From Chamaecrista fasciculata (lineage: Eukaryota; Streptophyta; Magnoliopsida; Fabales; Fabaceae), in NCBI GenBank assembly GCA_003254925.1, contig QANZ01019960.1, positions 17,278-81,277 of the forward strand: a stretch of 64,000 nt of DNA. Direction: 5' to 3'. Positions 9,926 through 21,026 of this stretch are shown here, one piece after another. Below the pieces are notes generated by a model. The model saw only the letters and a list, made by a program, of their open reading frames with translations, had not been told where the DNA came from and made no database searches. The position numbers and the translations under genes are program-made. Numbering within the stretch: the stretch's first letter is position 1; each line of letters starts with the position of its first letter.

Positions 9926-10650
9926 GGCCCGATGCACTCGAGCGCATGCCCGATGCCCTCGAGCGCATGCCCAATGCCCGTGCCCTAGAGCGCATGCCCC
10001 GTGCCCTCGAGCGTATGCCTCGAGTGCATGTCCCATGCATGTGCCCTAGAGCGCATGCCCCGTTCCCGTGCCCTGGAGCCCATGCCATGTGCCCTCGAGC
10101 GCATGCCCCATACGCTCGAGCGCATGCCTCGAGCGTATGCCTCATGCGCTCGAGTGCATGCCTCAGGCCATGCCTCGGGGCATTCCTAGGGGCAACTCCC
10201 AGGCCAGTCATGGGGCATTATCGAGCATCTCACGGCCAAGTCATGGGCAACTCCCGGCCAAGTTATGGGGCTTTTGCTGGCAAAGTCCTGGGCAACTCCC
10301 TGGCCGGCCAATTCGTGGGCAACTCTCGAGCATCATCGGGCATCTCCAAGCCAAGTCATGGGCAACTCCTGGACAAGTCATGGGGCTTTTGCCGGCCAAT
10401 TCCTGGGCAACTCCGAGCATCAATGGGCAAGTCATGGCCAACTCTCTGGGCAAGTCATGGGGTATCTCCCGGCCAAGTCATGGGCAACTCTCGGCCAAGT
10501 CATGGGCAACTCCTGGTGAAGTCATGAGGCATCTCCTGGGCCGGCCAACTCCCGGGCATCAATGGGCAAGTCATGGGCAACTCCCGGGCATAATTTGGCA
10601 AGTCATGGGGCATCATCGGGCATCGATGGCTTTGTTATTGAGCGACTGAA
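9926..10650 (+). repeat. GC-rich two-part minisatellite
   Basis: The sequence changes abruptly from AT-rich to GC-rich. Part 1 (9926-10190) repeats 'ctcgagcgcatgcc' with spacers of 4-15 bases. Part 2 (10191-10640) repeats a unit of about 22 bases, 'ccaagtcatgggcaactccc', with variants in 'ggggcttttgccgg'. Several long frames in all phases are a by-product of the repetition; I see no protein. CpG is well preserved, unlike the surroundings. Confidence 0.85.
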
Positions 10651-10680
10651 TGGTAGGAAATATGTTATGCTCCATCCATA

Positions 10681-11456
10681 TTATCGGGTAACAAACTAGA
10701 GGGGTTTGTTCCTTGATATCGTTATTCCATTCATTTCTTCATTCTACCATCAATTCATTCGCTTATTGAAAGTACTATAAAATGCTCGGGTCTTTCGATA
10801 GGGAGGCAGTCCTTCCATCATCAATCTTTCTCTGTACACACCCGTCACCAATCTTTCGATAGAGGTTCTAAGCTTAACCTTTCCCAACACATACATGGCA
10901 AGTCATTATCTAACGTTGGTCTTTATCTCCGTCGTCCTGTATTTACCCATGGTCAATTATATGTTGTAATGTTCAGAGTTCGTTCCAAAGTAGGTTTGAA
11001 GATTTTGATTTGTCATGATGACTATCCTCGAGATGACATGACCACAAACGTTGTTTATCGCGAGGTTTTTTCCAAATATTAGTTCATTGATTTGGATGAC
11101 CAAAAAAGATGACCACCAACGTTGTTTATTCTTTTCTAATTAATTAATTAATTAATTCGAACTATAAACAGAGAAGTGCCCATTCATGAACAGTCATGAA
11201 CATTCATTATTTACAGAGAATTCAGTTTAATCCTGAAGAGACATGATTGTTCACTTTTAAACAGATATGAATGTTCATTTATGAAAGGTTGTAACCTGTT
11301 ATTTATATTAGAATCTGAAAGGTTGTACCTGTTCAGATTTTTTCTATAAATAACACTTCTTCTCAAAAAACAGAGGATCTCATATTCAACGTATGTTTCT
11401 CTGTTTTGTGTTCAGAAGGTGTTATAGTATTGCTGGCTATAACACCAAGCTTTGTA
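10681..11456 (+). repeat. 776-bp block, copy 1 (exactly repeated at 14932-15707)
   Basis: Line-by-line comparison shows no difference between the two copies. Copy 1 ends at the N at 11457 and copy 2 begins just after the N at 14931, which is what two overlapping contig ends look like when a third contig is placed between them. It contains the helicase fragment and, further on, a TATA-like 'ttctataaataacacttctt' (about 11340-11360), possibly of an LTR. Confidence 0.9.
10888..11081 (+). pseudogene. PIF1-type helicase C-terminus (Helitron RepHel remnant)
   Basis: Translating the frame that ends at the TAG near 11081 gives 'SLSNVGLYLRRPVFTHGQLY', then a 'VRSKVGLKILI' stretch, then 'TTNVVYREVF' and a stop. 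'GQLYVxxSRVxSxxGLKILI ... NVVYKEVF' is the hallmark end of plant PIF1-like helicases and of the helicase half of Helitron transposons. Upstream helicase motifs are not recognisable, so only the tail remains. The conserved 'NVVY-EVF' end favours Helitron over a cellular PIF1. It is repeated in 15139-15332. Confidence 0.75.
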
Positions 11457-11457
11457 N
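11457..11457. other. Contig join (N); others at 14931, 17926, 23584, 31493, 32004, 33083, 50010, 59830
   Basis: Single ambiguous bases stand for gaps of unknown size. Direct duplications flank 11457/14931 (776 bp) and 31493 (about 45 bp, imperfect). 50010 and 59830 bracket the gypsy retrotransposon body. Order across these points is uncertain. Confidence 0.85.
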
Positions 11458-11559
11458 TTCTTTATGTTTTGATCCCTTTTAGTAAAGGGAAATGACTTAA
11501 ACGCATAAGAGAAGACTTGTTGGGAGGTTTTTAACATTTTAACGTGGTCACAATCACAT

Positions 11560-11715
11560 TTGCAGTTAAATCCTAACGGAAATAAAGCACAGGGGACCAA
11601 TTCGTTAACGGAGCAAACCACGGGGCACCAAACTGCAAAAATTTTTCTTTCAGGGTATTAAAGTGGGATCGACCCTAACCACAGGGTACCAAACTGCAAT
11701 TTACCCTAAAATATA
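11560..11715. mobile_element. One arm of a 'ggtaccaaactgcaatttaccct' fold-back MITE
   Basis: 'gaccaattcgttaacggagcaaaccacggggcaccaaactgc' and 'accctaaccacagggtaccaaactgcaatttaccct' are the right arm of the family seen complete at 36881-37376 and 38897-39555. The left arm is missing, probably cut off at the N at 11457. Confidence 0.65.
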
Positions 11716-11849
11716 TATTTAATTTCTAATTGTCTCAAACTTTGTGTAATAGTATTAATATCATTGAAAACAAAAATGACTCACCTCTTAAAACAATTTT
11801 TTTTACATTGAATGGCTTTATTTATTATCTGATTTCCCATTTTTTTTTG

Positions 11850-12479
11850 GCCAAAGTCCTATTTTGGTCTGTCAAATTTGCTCAAAGTTTCGTTTTGATC
11901 CCTCAAGTCTCCGGCGAAATTTCAGGCGAGATACACGGCGGCTCTCACAACTACGAAAACTCCTAATTCAAGGTTTTTTGACTTCCTGAGTTCAATGACG
12001 GCCTTATTTTACGAACAAATGACCGGAAATATTATACTAAATCTCGCTAACATGTGACATATCATACACGAACAACATAAATAGTGGATATATTCAATAT
12101 TCAATATTATTATCAATATGTCTCTATCTAATATCCTCTTTAATAGAGATAGAGAGAGGCAGAAAGAAAGAAGCAAACATGGGATTCCTAAATTTTCAAA
12201 CAAGAGACAGCAACAAGGAATCCCACGGTACAGCACAGACAGAGAACTTTAAGATTATAAATTGACAATAATTTTTTAGTCCCTCAAACCCATTTTGTAA
12301 GAACTAAATTTCAGAAAACTCGACTTTATACTAATTGAATTGTTTAACTCACGTTCTATTCCAGTACTAATTTGCATGCTTACTCCAATAATATTTCACC
12401 TTCCAAACACACTCTCTTGTGCAGCTCCATTAATTACATGGTAACTTGGGCAAACAAGAAATTAATAAGTGAACATAAA
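11850..12479 (-). repeat. Downstream flank of RINGv copy B
   Basis: 11850-12020 is one arm of the 3133-type fold-back, fused to RINGv-derived flank with the same junction as in copy A. 11947-12479 matches 585-1118. No separate gene. Confidence 0.7.
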
Positions 12480-13392
12480 TTATGATGAAGGTACATGAAA
12501 GAGAAATACACAGATTATGAATAATGCAAAAAGAACAAAAGAAAGCAGCACGTTGAACCAGTAATGACTACGCCAGAGTGTTGGAATTTCGGAAGAAGGA
12601 GCCGTTATTGAGACTGTGGATGTTGCTGGTATACCAACAATGCGAACATTGCGAGCAACGGAATCACAAATCTCACAGGTCCTGAGTAAGAAACCAAAGA
12701 GAGATAGACAAGAAAGAAGCAACATGGGATTTCTAAATTTTGAAACAAGAGACAGCAACATAAAAAGAGGGTATTGTATTTGTTTGACTCACCTATTCCC
12801 TTTGGTTTTGAACCAAGTCTCAGCACAGTGTTTGTGAGCAGAAGCCAAATCACCCGTACAAGAGCATCCCAATTGAATAAGAACACCACTCTCCAATCCC
12901 AAGTGACAAATCCTGCAAGCCCTACTCTCAATTTCGGAAGAAGGAGGCGTTATTGAGACTGTGGTTGCTACTGCAGTAGGAGCATTATGGCTATTATCAC
13001 TTGTATGCTCTGTTAAATCCTCAGTGCGAGCCACTGAATGAGAGATCTCATTGGTCCTGTGTAAGGTAACAAAGCCAAGGACACAGAGGTTCAATATCAA
13101 ATTATCAAGTAAGGCATCAGCATATAAATTAAGAGAAGATTGTCAAATAGAACATATTCAAATTCATAATAAATCCAGAAATGCAACTAGGATCTGAACA
13201 TAAATATGGAGAATGCAGTATGTATATGAAGCTTACCCACATGTCAACTCCTTTAAATAACAAACATAGAATGAAATCTGTATACATAGAAGCTTACCCA
13301 CATGTTCCCCTTTGAAGGACACCACTCTCAATGTCTATTTCTTCCATTTCCCCCTTTGAATCATCATCATCATCAACACTCACCGTCGACAT
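12480..13392 (-). CDS. RINGv (RING-CH) E3 ubiquitin ligase-like gene, rearranged copy B, three exons
   Basis: Exon 1 13298-13392, exon 2 12793-13056, exon 3 12480-12681; the same phases as copy A, 186 aa, no stop. The C4HC3 residues are all kept. The terminal-exon duplicate inside exon 2 has the same Cys losses (TNEIS). It differs from copy A by a few substitutions near the C-terminal hydrophobic span (FIICVFLF against IIIWLVLF). Intron 1 is 116 bp longer; the extra part ('aagtaaggcatcagcatata ... gattgtcaaatagaacat') matches the intron of the intact gene at about 27967-28018, so copy B keeps the older state and copy A has a deletion. Being between two Ns (11457, 14931), this copy could be an allele or misplaced contig rather than a true tandem neighbour. 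Confidence 0.65.
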
Positions 13393-13516
13393 TTTCGGAA
13401 GAAATAAAAGAAGAGGCTAAAGGGATCTTTGGAGAAGAAGAAGAAGAGGAGGAGGAGTCTGAAGGTAGGAAATGCTTTGCCTCTGTTTTCTTCTTCTACT
13501 AGAGTCTAGAGACCAG
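13393..13516. promoter_or_regulatory. Short intergenic region between divergent RINGv copy B and coiled-coil fragment
   Basis: 124 bases of GAA/GAG-rich sequence, nearly identical to 1916-2039 and resembling the 5' region of the intact RINGv gene ('cattttcggaag', 'gaagaagaagag...gtctgaagg', 30291-30570). Would be the RINGv 5' UTR and promoter; no TATA box seen. Confidence 0.4.
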
Positions 13517-14017
13517 AAGTTTTTCAAAGTATTTCAAAGGACTGAGAAGGCAGAAACAGAAGAGAAAATCGAGAAATTGAAACTGGAGATTGAGAAGCTA
13601 AGAGCTGATGATGATGAAGTAGAGATGAAAAAGATGATGGCAGAAATACAGAGACAAAAACAGGAGTTGGATCATTTAAAGGCCAAGGCAAGGGATTTGG
13701 AAGATAAGTTTGTCACTCTAGAAAACAAGAAAAGTGTTAATGAATTGAGGAAGAAACTTGAAGAAAAAGAAACCGAAATTCGAGGATTGAGTGAAAAAAT
13801 TCAGGAAAGAGATACAGAAATTATAGATTTCAGGAGGAGGAGGATTTTTTATTCTTCAGTCAAATTAAGGCAATATGTACGCTCTTATTGGTGCATCACA
13901 AATAGAGGTTTCGAATTGAGATGTTCGATCTTGGTGCAATTAATTGAAAGAATGTTATTATCATCTGTGATAGGCCTTTCTCCTTCTTTCAAAGTTCTAA
14001 CTTTCCCTTTGCATTGA
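13517..14017 (+). pseudogene. Coiled-coil protein fragment
   Basis: Open frame rich in Lys/Glu/Leu heptads from about 13517 to 13840 ('EKIEKLKLEIEKLRADDDEV', 'RKKLEEKETEIRGLSEKIQE'), then about 60 residues without coiled-coil character to the stop at 14015-14017. A splice-acceptor-like 'gaccag' precedes it, and the only upstream ATGs lie in what looks like the RINGv promoter, so it is probably an internal exon moved away from its gene. Family not recognised; generic coiled coils cannot be assigned by eye. Confidence 0.45.
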
Positions 14018-14069
14018 AAAACATACAATTAAATTTCTGAAATGTACATTTGCTATATATGGAGATATG

Positions 14070-14130
14070 AACAGTGAGAAACAGAAAGAGAGAGAGAGAG
14101 ACTGAGAGAGTGAGTTAGCTAGGCTAAGCT
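14070..14130 (+). repeat. GA-rich low-complexity run
   Basis: 'acagaaagagagagagagag' and following 'actgagagagtgag'; simple sequence only. Confidence 0.8.
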
Positions 14131-14289
14131 AACAAGAGAGCAGAGTGGAGAATAGTTAGAGTCAAAGCAAAGAGGGTGGCGTGGGCAGTGGCCCCCCTCC
14201 CCCCAATATATATTTCATTTTGTGTGTGTAGGTAGGAACAAAATTATAATCTATTTTGTCTTATTAAAATAATATAGAGAGGAAAAATA

Positions 14290-14836
14290 AGTCAAAATTT
14301 TATTTTAGTCCCTAATGTTTACCCAAAATTTCATTTTGGTTCCTATTTTTTTTCCGTTTCGGTCCTTTTTGTTTCTTAAAAGCTTTATAATTGGTCCCTA
14401 ACTATTGAATATGGTCATATTTCTCTCGTCTCAGACCCAAACGCGATGAAATCAGAGCTACAAATAAAATTTGGTGAGTTCTTTCTTTGTTCAGTTGAAG
14501 TCATCGACAAATAAAGTCAAATTGGACATGAGAGTGGGTTCGAAAACGAGATAAATATGACCAAATTTATAAAATAAGCAATCCATTTTCGAACCCAATT
14601 TCATGCTTGATTTGATCTCGTTTGCTAATGACTCCAATTGAGTAAAGAAAGGACTCATCAAATTTAACACGTAACTCTGATTTCATCGCGTTCAAGTTTA
14701 AAATAAGAGAAATGTGATCATATTCAATAGTTAGGAACCAATTATAAAACTTATAGGAAACATTAAGGATTAAAATGAAATAAAAAATATTGGGGACCAA
14801 AATAGAATTTTGAGTATTAGGAAAATAGGACTTTGG
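14290..14836. mobile_element. Fold-back MITE, arms about 240 bp
   Basis: Left 'gtcaaaattttattttagtccctaatgttt' is inverted at the right ('ggggaccaaaatagaattttgagtattagg ... aggactttgg'). Internally 'gatgaaatcagagctacaaa' / 'gtaactctgatttcatcgcg' and 'gaagtcatcgacaaataaa' / 'tttgctaatgactccaattg' are inverted. The family recurs at 30771-32195 (with a nested hAT) and as part of 41548-41985. Confidence 0.8.
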
Positions 14837-14931
14837 AAAAAAAAAAAAATTTGGCCCCAAACCCAAAACCCTGGCTCTGCCAATGGGCGTGCGTGTCAAA
14901 ATTAGGATAATCATTAATATGAATAATGTCN

Positions 14932-15707
14932 TTATCGGGTAACAAACTAGAGGGGTTTGTTCCTTGATATCGTTATTCCATTCATTTCTTCATTCTACCA
15001 TCAATTCATTCGCTTATTGAAAGTACTATAAAATGCTCGGGTCTTTCGATAGGGAGGCAGTCCTTCCATCATCAATCTTTCTCTGTACACACCCGTCACC
15101 AATCTTTCGATAGAGGTTCTAAGCTTAACCTTTCCCAACACATACATGGCAAGTCATTATCTAACGTTGGTCTTTATCTCCGTCGTCCTGTATTTACCCA
15201 TGGTCAATTATATGTTGTAATGTTCAGAGTTCGTTCCAAAGTAGGTTTGAAGATTTTGATTTGTCATGATGACTATCCTCGAGATGACATGACCACAAAC
15301 GTTGTTTATCGCGAGGTTTTTTCCAAATATTAGTTCATTGATTTGGATGACCAAAAAAGATGACCACCAACGTTGTTTATTCTTTTCTAATTAATTAATT
15401 AATTAATTCGAACTATAAACAGAGAAGTGCCCATTCATGAACAGTCATGAACATTCATTATTTACAGAGAATTCAGTTTAATCCTGAAGAGACATGATTG
15501 TTCACTTTTAAACAGATATGAATGTTCATTTATGAAAGGTTGTAACCTGTTATTTATATTAGAATCTGAAAGGTTGTACCTGTTCAGATTTTTTCTATAA
15601 ATAACACTTCTTCTCAAAAAACAGAGGATCTCATATTCAACGTATGTTTCTCTGTTTTGTGTTCAGAAGGTGTTATAGTATTGCTGGCTATAACACCAAG
15701 CTTTGTA
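14932..15707 (+). repeat. 776-bp block, copy 2
   Basis: Exact repeat of 10681-11456; begins immediately after the N at 14931. Continues without a break into 'aatcctggaggaaatcttcc', giving the longer version of the sequence. Confidence 0.9.
15139..15332 (+). pseudogene. PIF1-type helicase C-terminus, copy 2
   Basis: Identical to 10888-11081 (same GQLY..., GLKILI and NVVYREVF words and stop). It probably represents the same physical locus seen twice. Confidence 0.7.
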
Positions 15708-15870
15708 AATCCTGGAGGAAATCTTCCATAAACACCCAGCAGCATACAAATAGTGGGGGCTTAATTTCCTTAAGAACAGTGACCACACTATCAAAGCCTA
15801 CTCTGTTTTCGTGTTCTATCAAAAGCCTACTATATTCTTCTAACATTAACTACACAAGTGTCAATTAATG
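15560..15870 (+). mobile_element. LTR-like segment (Copia type, partial)
   Basis: TATA-like 'ttctataaataacacttctt' at about 15590-15610 is followed by a leader-like stretch and 'tagtgggggcttaatttcct', wording common at the U5/leader of plant Copia elements. No coding sequence follows. Ends are not defined. Confidence 0.3.
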
Positions 15871-17513
15871 GAGGCAATTTTATCCAGTGTTAAATATATT
15901 AAAATTTAATGACAAATCTAATATCATTTTAGATTTTATTGATCTTATAATTTCATTTTTTAAAAATTAAATTAATAAATTATTATCTTTAAAGACTAAA
16001 TTATATATTAAATCATTTTCTATTCGCTCCCTTCTTATTTTGTTTCATCAAAGTTTGATAATACCAACCCACTTTACTACTTTACAAATTATACATATAT
16101 TTAATGAATTATATGTATATATAGGTCTTCCTTGCTAACTAGCTATTGCTTGACCATATTTAATTGTCAAAGGACCTATGAAGGATAGACACTAACACAG
16201 ACATGGGACACGACACGGACACGGACACACGAACATGCCAAATTCTTAAGATTACACGACACGACATATATTTAAATACATAAATAATTAAAAATTCATA
16301 AATTTTGATGTAAACTTTAAGAATTACGATATCTATTCATAATATATGTTATATTTGTCATTATTTTCTATTGCATGTCATATTAAAGTGATAAAAAATT
16401 AATTTTATATTCTGAAACTTATGAATATGTGTCGTGTGTAGGGGTGAGCAAAACCGATCTCATTCAATTCCAACCGATCCAAACCAATCCAAATCGACAA
16501 AAACTGATCAAAACCGATCAAAATTTGGATGGTTTGGATGAAAAGGAGAGAACCAAACTTGTTTGGTTCGATTTATTTTATAAATTAATGGTCAACCGAA
16601 TCATCCAATAAAACCGATCATATATAATTCTACATATAAAATATTTCTACAAATAAAATAATTCCATATATAAAAAACTACTGTTTTTTTTTAATTTTAT
16701 TTTAGTGTTATCTATTATCATGTTTTTAAGTACAATGGTTGCTAATGTTTCAATTTTATTTTAGTGTTTTATAAGTACTATGAAATTATGAATTTATGAT
16801 GGATTATTGGATTTTAGTATGAAATTAGTTCAGTTATGGAGTTTTAGATTTAAAGAAATCTTATATTAGAAGGTCATATATATACATGTATAATTGCATA
16901 TACTTGGCAACATATGAATACCTAAAAAAAAATCAGATTTTTCCCCTTATTAATTGGGTCCGATTTTTAATTGCAATGTAGTTGGCACGCTGAATATGGT
17001 TAAAAATTTCTGTTAATTTCCTTGTTTCCTCTTTGTACCATTTTTTTTTTCCATTAATAAAAAAATTGCAAAATTGAGGGTTTGAGGACGAAAAAATTTA
17101 GAGGGAAACATCAAGGAGAAAAAAACGATTTTGAGCGAGGGGAATCTGAGATAATTTTCGATTTTGTGTATTCTCAATTGGTTTTTTCTTTCCTTTATTT
17201 GTATTGTAGTTTTTGCTTTGTTTCACTTTGGATTAATGATTTGAGTTTTGTTGATGAATTTCAGAGAGAACAATAGAATTTTTCATCTCCAAATGCGTTC
17301 TTACTTCTTGAATTTTACTCCTTGATTTCGAATTCGTTGGGTCTCCTTCATTGTTGTGGTGTGCTTGATTTTAATGAAGAAATCAGTGAAGAAAGAAGCT
17401 GAGGTTTTAAATTTTTGTTTGATCTAAGGACTAAATTGCATCTGATAAAAAAGGTTTTTGTGGGTCATTTATGTTTTTCTTCTTGTCAAATCTTGTAGTT
17501 CCCGTAAAAATAA
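15871..17513. other. AT-rich intergenic DNA with MITE remnants
   Basis: 16186-16437 is a repeat ('ggacacgacacggacacgga', 'acacgacacgacatatattt', ending 'atgaatatgtgtcgtgtg') also found at 43672-43965. From 16438 follows a left hAT end ('taggggtgagcaaaaccg') with no right end found. No gene seen. Confidence 0.55.
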
Positions 17514-18904
17514 TGTTGGGATATGGGTTCACTTTTGATGAATTGGACCCAGTGAATTATGATTCTATATGTATATATAATAATTAAATATTATTATTTA
17601 TGAATGAAATAATTAATTAAGTTGATTAATTAATTAATGTTAAAAGGATCACAAAGTTAGTTGAGATTTTTTTGAGAATATTTATCAGAATTATTATATA
17701 AATAATTCTGAATAGATATATTTTAGGGTAAATTACACTTTGGTACCCTGTGGTTTGACTCTATTTCACTTTGGTACCCTGTGGTTTGAAACTTGACACT
17801 TTGGTACCCTGTGGTATTCTCCTTTAATACTTTGGTACCCTTTGGAGCTATTTTGTAATTTTAACCATAATAAATTTTGCAAAAATTACATATTGACCCC
17901 TAAATTTTTTTAAAGTTTTCATTTTNTGCAACTTAATCACAAATCAGAATAATCTGAGCATATTCATTTCCATAGGTCAACTTTATAATCATTATATATA
18001 TATATATATATTAACTTATTAATTCTCGAATTGAAAGAAATCGAGTAACTACTTTTATTTTTAATTTTTAATATAGTATTTGTTAACATAAATCAGTCCG
18101 ATTTCCACAAGATTAATCAAATATATATATATAATAATTATATATATTTCTAAGGAAATTATTAATTAAAAATTTGAAATTATTAATCAATAAAATTCGA
18201 AATTATTAATTACAAATTCAAATTCTTGATTTCAATTATTAATTACTAATTTACATAAATACAAAATTATCATTATGAGTTACACATCTTTATCATGAAT
18301 TTTTAATTATGCCTAAAATACCAACAAAACTCTATCTTCGAAAATTAATTGATTCCACTCAATTACAAAATTAAGGAATATGATTGCCAATCATGAATAA
18401 TATTTTTACCATAATTTGATTAAATTGACATTCATGTTAGGAAAATAAAAGCAATCACATTTAATTCGAATTTTAATATGATAATTGTGCAATGTCCAGT
18501 TGGCATATCAAATCCACGTATCATATCCATTTCATATGGCAATCATTTATTAGAATCGATTATGCCATGCAGGAGACACGCAGAAGCCAAGTCAAATTAG
18601 ACGGTGGGCCCCATGCCACGTAGGAGCCAAATGGCATGAAATGAGCTATACTTCTCCTTATTATATGATAGAGAATAGATAGAGAATAGATTTGATACAC
18701 TTTTGTGTGAGATATTTTTGGGTGTATTTGGTATTTGGGTTATTTGAGTGTGAAGTCACTTTTGTATACTTCATTTCTTATTAGTGAGATATTGTTGGCC
18801 GTTTCGACCGTGGACATAAACTTAAGCTGAACCAGGTTAAATTTCTTGTCTACTATATTTATTTTTTTGTCATTTATTTTGTTTCATTGGAATCCTTATT
18901 CACA
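17514..18904 (+). mobile_element. Copia-like LTR with nested MITE arm
   Basis: Begins 'tgttgggatatgggttcac' and ends '...cttattcaca'. The last 120 bases ('ggccgtttcgaccgtggaca ... ctgaaccaggttaaatttct') have the wording of Copia U5 regions. 'gggtatgagagtttttgggc' right after it resembles a decayed Met-tRNA primer binding site. The first 40 bases also occur inverted at 40712-40751. 17726-17880 is an arm of the 'cactttggtaccctgtggtt' MITE, and the N at 17926 lies within it. No internal coding region follows; a solo or truncated LTR. Confidence 0.5.
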
Positions 18905-18929
18905 ATAAGTGGGTATGAGAGTTTTTGGG

Positions 18930-20330
18930 CCCAACAATATGTAATACGAAGTAACTAAGGAAGGAACTGCTCCAAGTCAATACGCGCGTCAACTTGTTTT
19001 ATAAGAGTGGTCTTTTCAGAAAATAAAACAAATTTATTTAGGTCAAAGTGTAAATTTAGTCTCATATCTTTTGTTTCATTCTCAATTTGGTCTTATATAT
19101 TTTTTTATTGCAGGTTTGGTCTTATATCTTTGGGTCTATTACAAAATCGGTCATATATTTTTGAGTTAGGTGCAAAAGTAGTCTCATAACTTTATAAAGA
19201 TCAATTAACGATTGATCTTTTTGTAAAGATATAAGACCAATTCTGCAACCTAACCAAAAAAATATGGAACCAAAAATGATATGAGACTAAATTGTGACAT
19301 TTTCCAAAGATATGGGACCAAAAGTGCAATAAAAAATTATACAAGACCAAATTAGAAACTTATCAAAAGATAAGAGATCAAATTTACACATCGTTTATTT
19401 ATGTGGGACCATGGATTTTGTAAATCATAAACAAGGAAAGAAAAGACCAACAAATTTACAATTTTAATTTGTTGGGTTTAGATACTTTTTTCAGTTTTTT
19501 TGGGTCTGATTCGAGAGATTTTAAAGTCAGCTAGAGAAGCCTTACAAAATTACTTGGAAAAGTTGTGGGATATCAAAACACGTTTTCTTCGAAAATGGTA
19601 GTACAATATATTAAAGCTTAAACAGTAGAGAAGTCCATCCACTATAACATTGATTTATTTTACTGCAATTTTTTTATTTGATACCCATCGATTGTGGCAT
19701 AGTAAAAAATATAATTTAAATAATTTTTTTAAATAAGTAAATTTGACTATAACTAAAAAAAAAGGTTAACAAAATCTAATCAATTAATTTTAAATCATAT
19801 TTTAATATTCTCCGTGAATATAATTCTCATTTTTAATCATTTTTTTTATTGAAGTACATCTCTTTAAATTTAAAAATTTTGGTACACGAAAACTTCTATC
19901 TCACCTTCTTTGAATCTACTGTTTATATAATCAGTTCTCTCAAGTCTCAAGTCTTATCAAACTCTTACAATTATTCAACATGAAATCTCAAATGTATGAA
20001 ATAATCATGAAAATTTCATACCCTCAAATTCCTTGTAATAATATGGTCTCAACATATGAAAGATGTCTTGTTCAATATCACAAACTCTCAAGAATTTTGA
20101 TTTGATATCGTTAAGAGAATTAGTTTAAATTTCTTATATATCTTATTTTAATTAAAAAAATCTTTGAACAAAAAATATATAAATTATTACCGTATAATTA
20201 TATACAAGTTGAAGTGATGGTGTTGGTACTCATTAGTCATTACTCATTCCATTTTTTTTCTTCTTCTTGGAGCTCACCAAACATGATACTGAAATCACAA
20301 ACAAATTAAGGGTAGGTCATATTAATTAAT
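18930..20330. other. AT-rich intergenic DNA
   Basis: Contains a fold-back MITE (19040-19390) listed separately. The remainder (19391-20330) is 75-80% AT with no gene or repeat I can name. Confidence 0.55.
19040..19390. mobile_element. Fold-back MITE
   Basis: 'ggtcaaagtgtaaatttagtctcatatctttt' is inverted at the right end as 'aaaagataagagatcaaatttacac'; central 'aaagatcaattaacgattgatcttt' forms the loop. Confidence 0.8.
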
Positions 20331-20609
20331 TTTCAATTATATTCGTTCATTGATCCTCACATTATGTACGAGTGATCTTTTTAATTTATTAGCCTAACCT
20401 TTTATTTCATTTTCCTTCTTTTAGCATGCATAATTATGGATTCATCACAAATTTAATTAGATAAATACTAATTAGTTATAAAAGAAAATATAAGGCCCCA
20501 CATTAGTTAATGAGAAACTTTCTTTATATATCTAAATTTAAATAGAGTTAACAAATCTCTGTGCTTGGATAATTAAAATACATGATTTAATTAAAATACA
20601 AATCTCTAA

Positions 20610-20848
20610 ATTTAAGGTGCATTAATTGCACTCTAAAAATGGAATTTCTATTTTGATAATGCAAATTTTTTTAGTAGTTATTGATAATGCAAATTTGCTT
20701 CAGAATTTTAAAGAAGCAATAACTATTTGTCACTTTATATGGAAATTCTAAGGTAAATTATGATGTGCATTATTGCTTCTTTAAAATTCTAAGGTAAATT
20801 TACATTTTCAAAATAGAAATTCGAATGCAATTAATGCACCTTAACAAA
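20610..20848. repeat. Short inverted repeat
   Basis: 'aaggtgcattaattgcactc ... aaatggaatttctattttga' at 20617-20660 is inverted at 20797-20848 ('tcaaaatagaaattcgaatg', 'caattaatgcacctt'). The interior also repeats 'aaagaagcaataa' in both directions. Confidence 0.75.
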
Positions 20849-21026
20849 TATCCTAAGGACACTTGTTAGCATTACCCTAAATATTACAATCATTAACTGA
20901 TCTTTAAATTTAAATAGTATTTATGTCCTTTATTTAAATTGAATTTGTATTTCTTTTTGTCATTGAATTTAATTTAGGGAATGAATCATTGATGTTTGTG
21001 AATTTGTGATATTTCAAAAACAAAAG

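Noticed and set aside
9946-10649. Two 193-aa frames and several antisense frames in the GC-rich repeat
   Set aside because: They arise from tandem repeats open in several phases; no domain, no splice or promoter context, low-complexity translation only.
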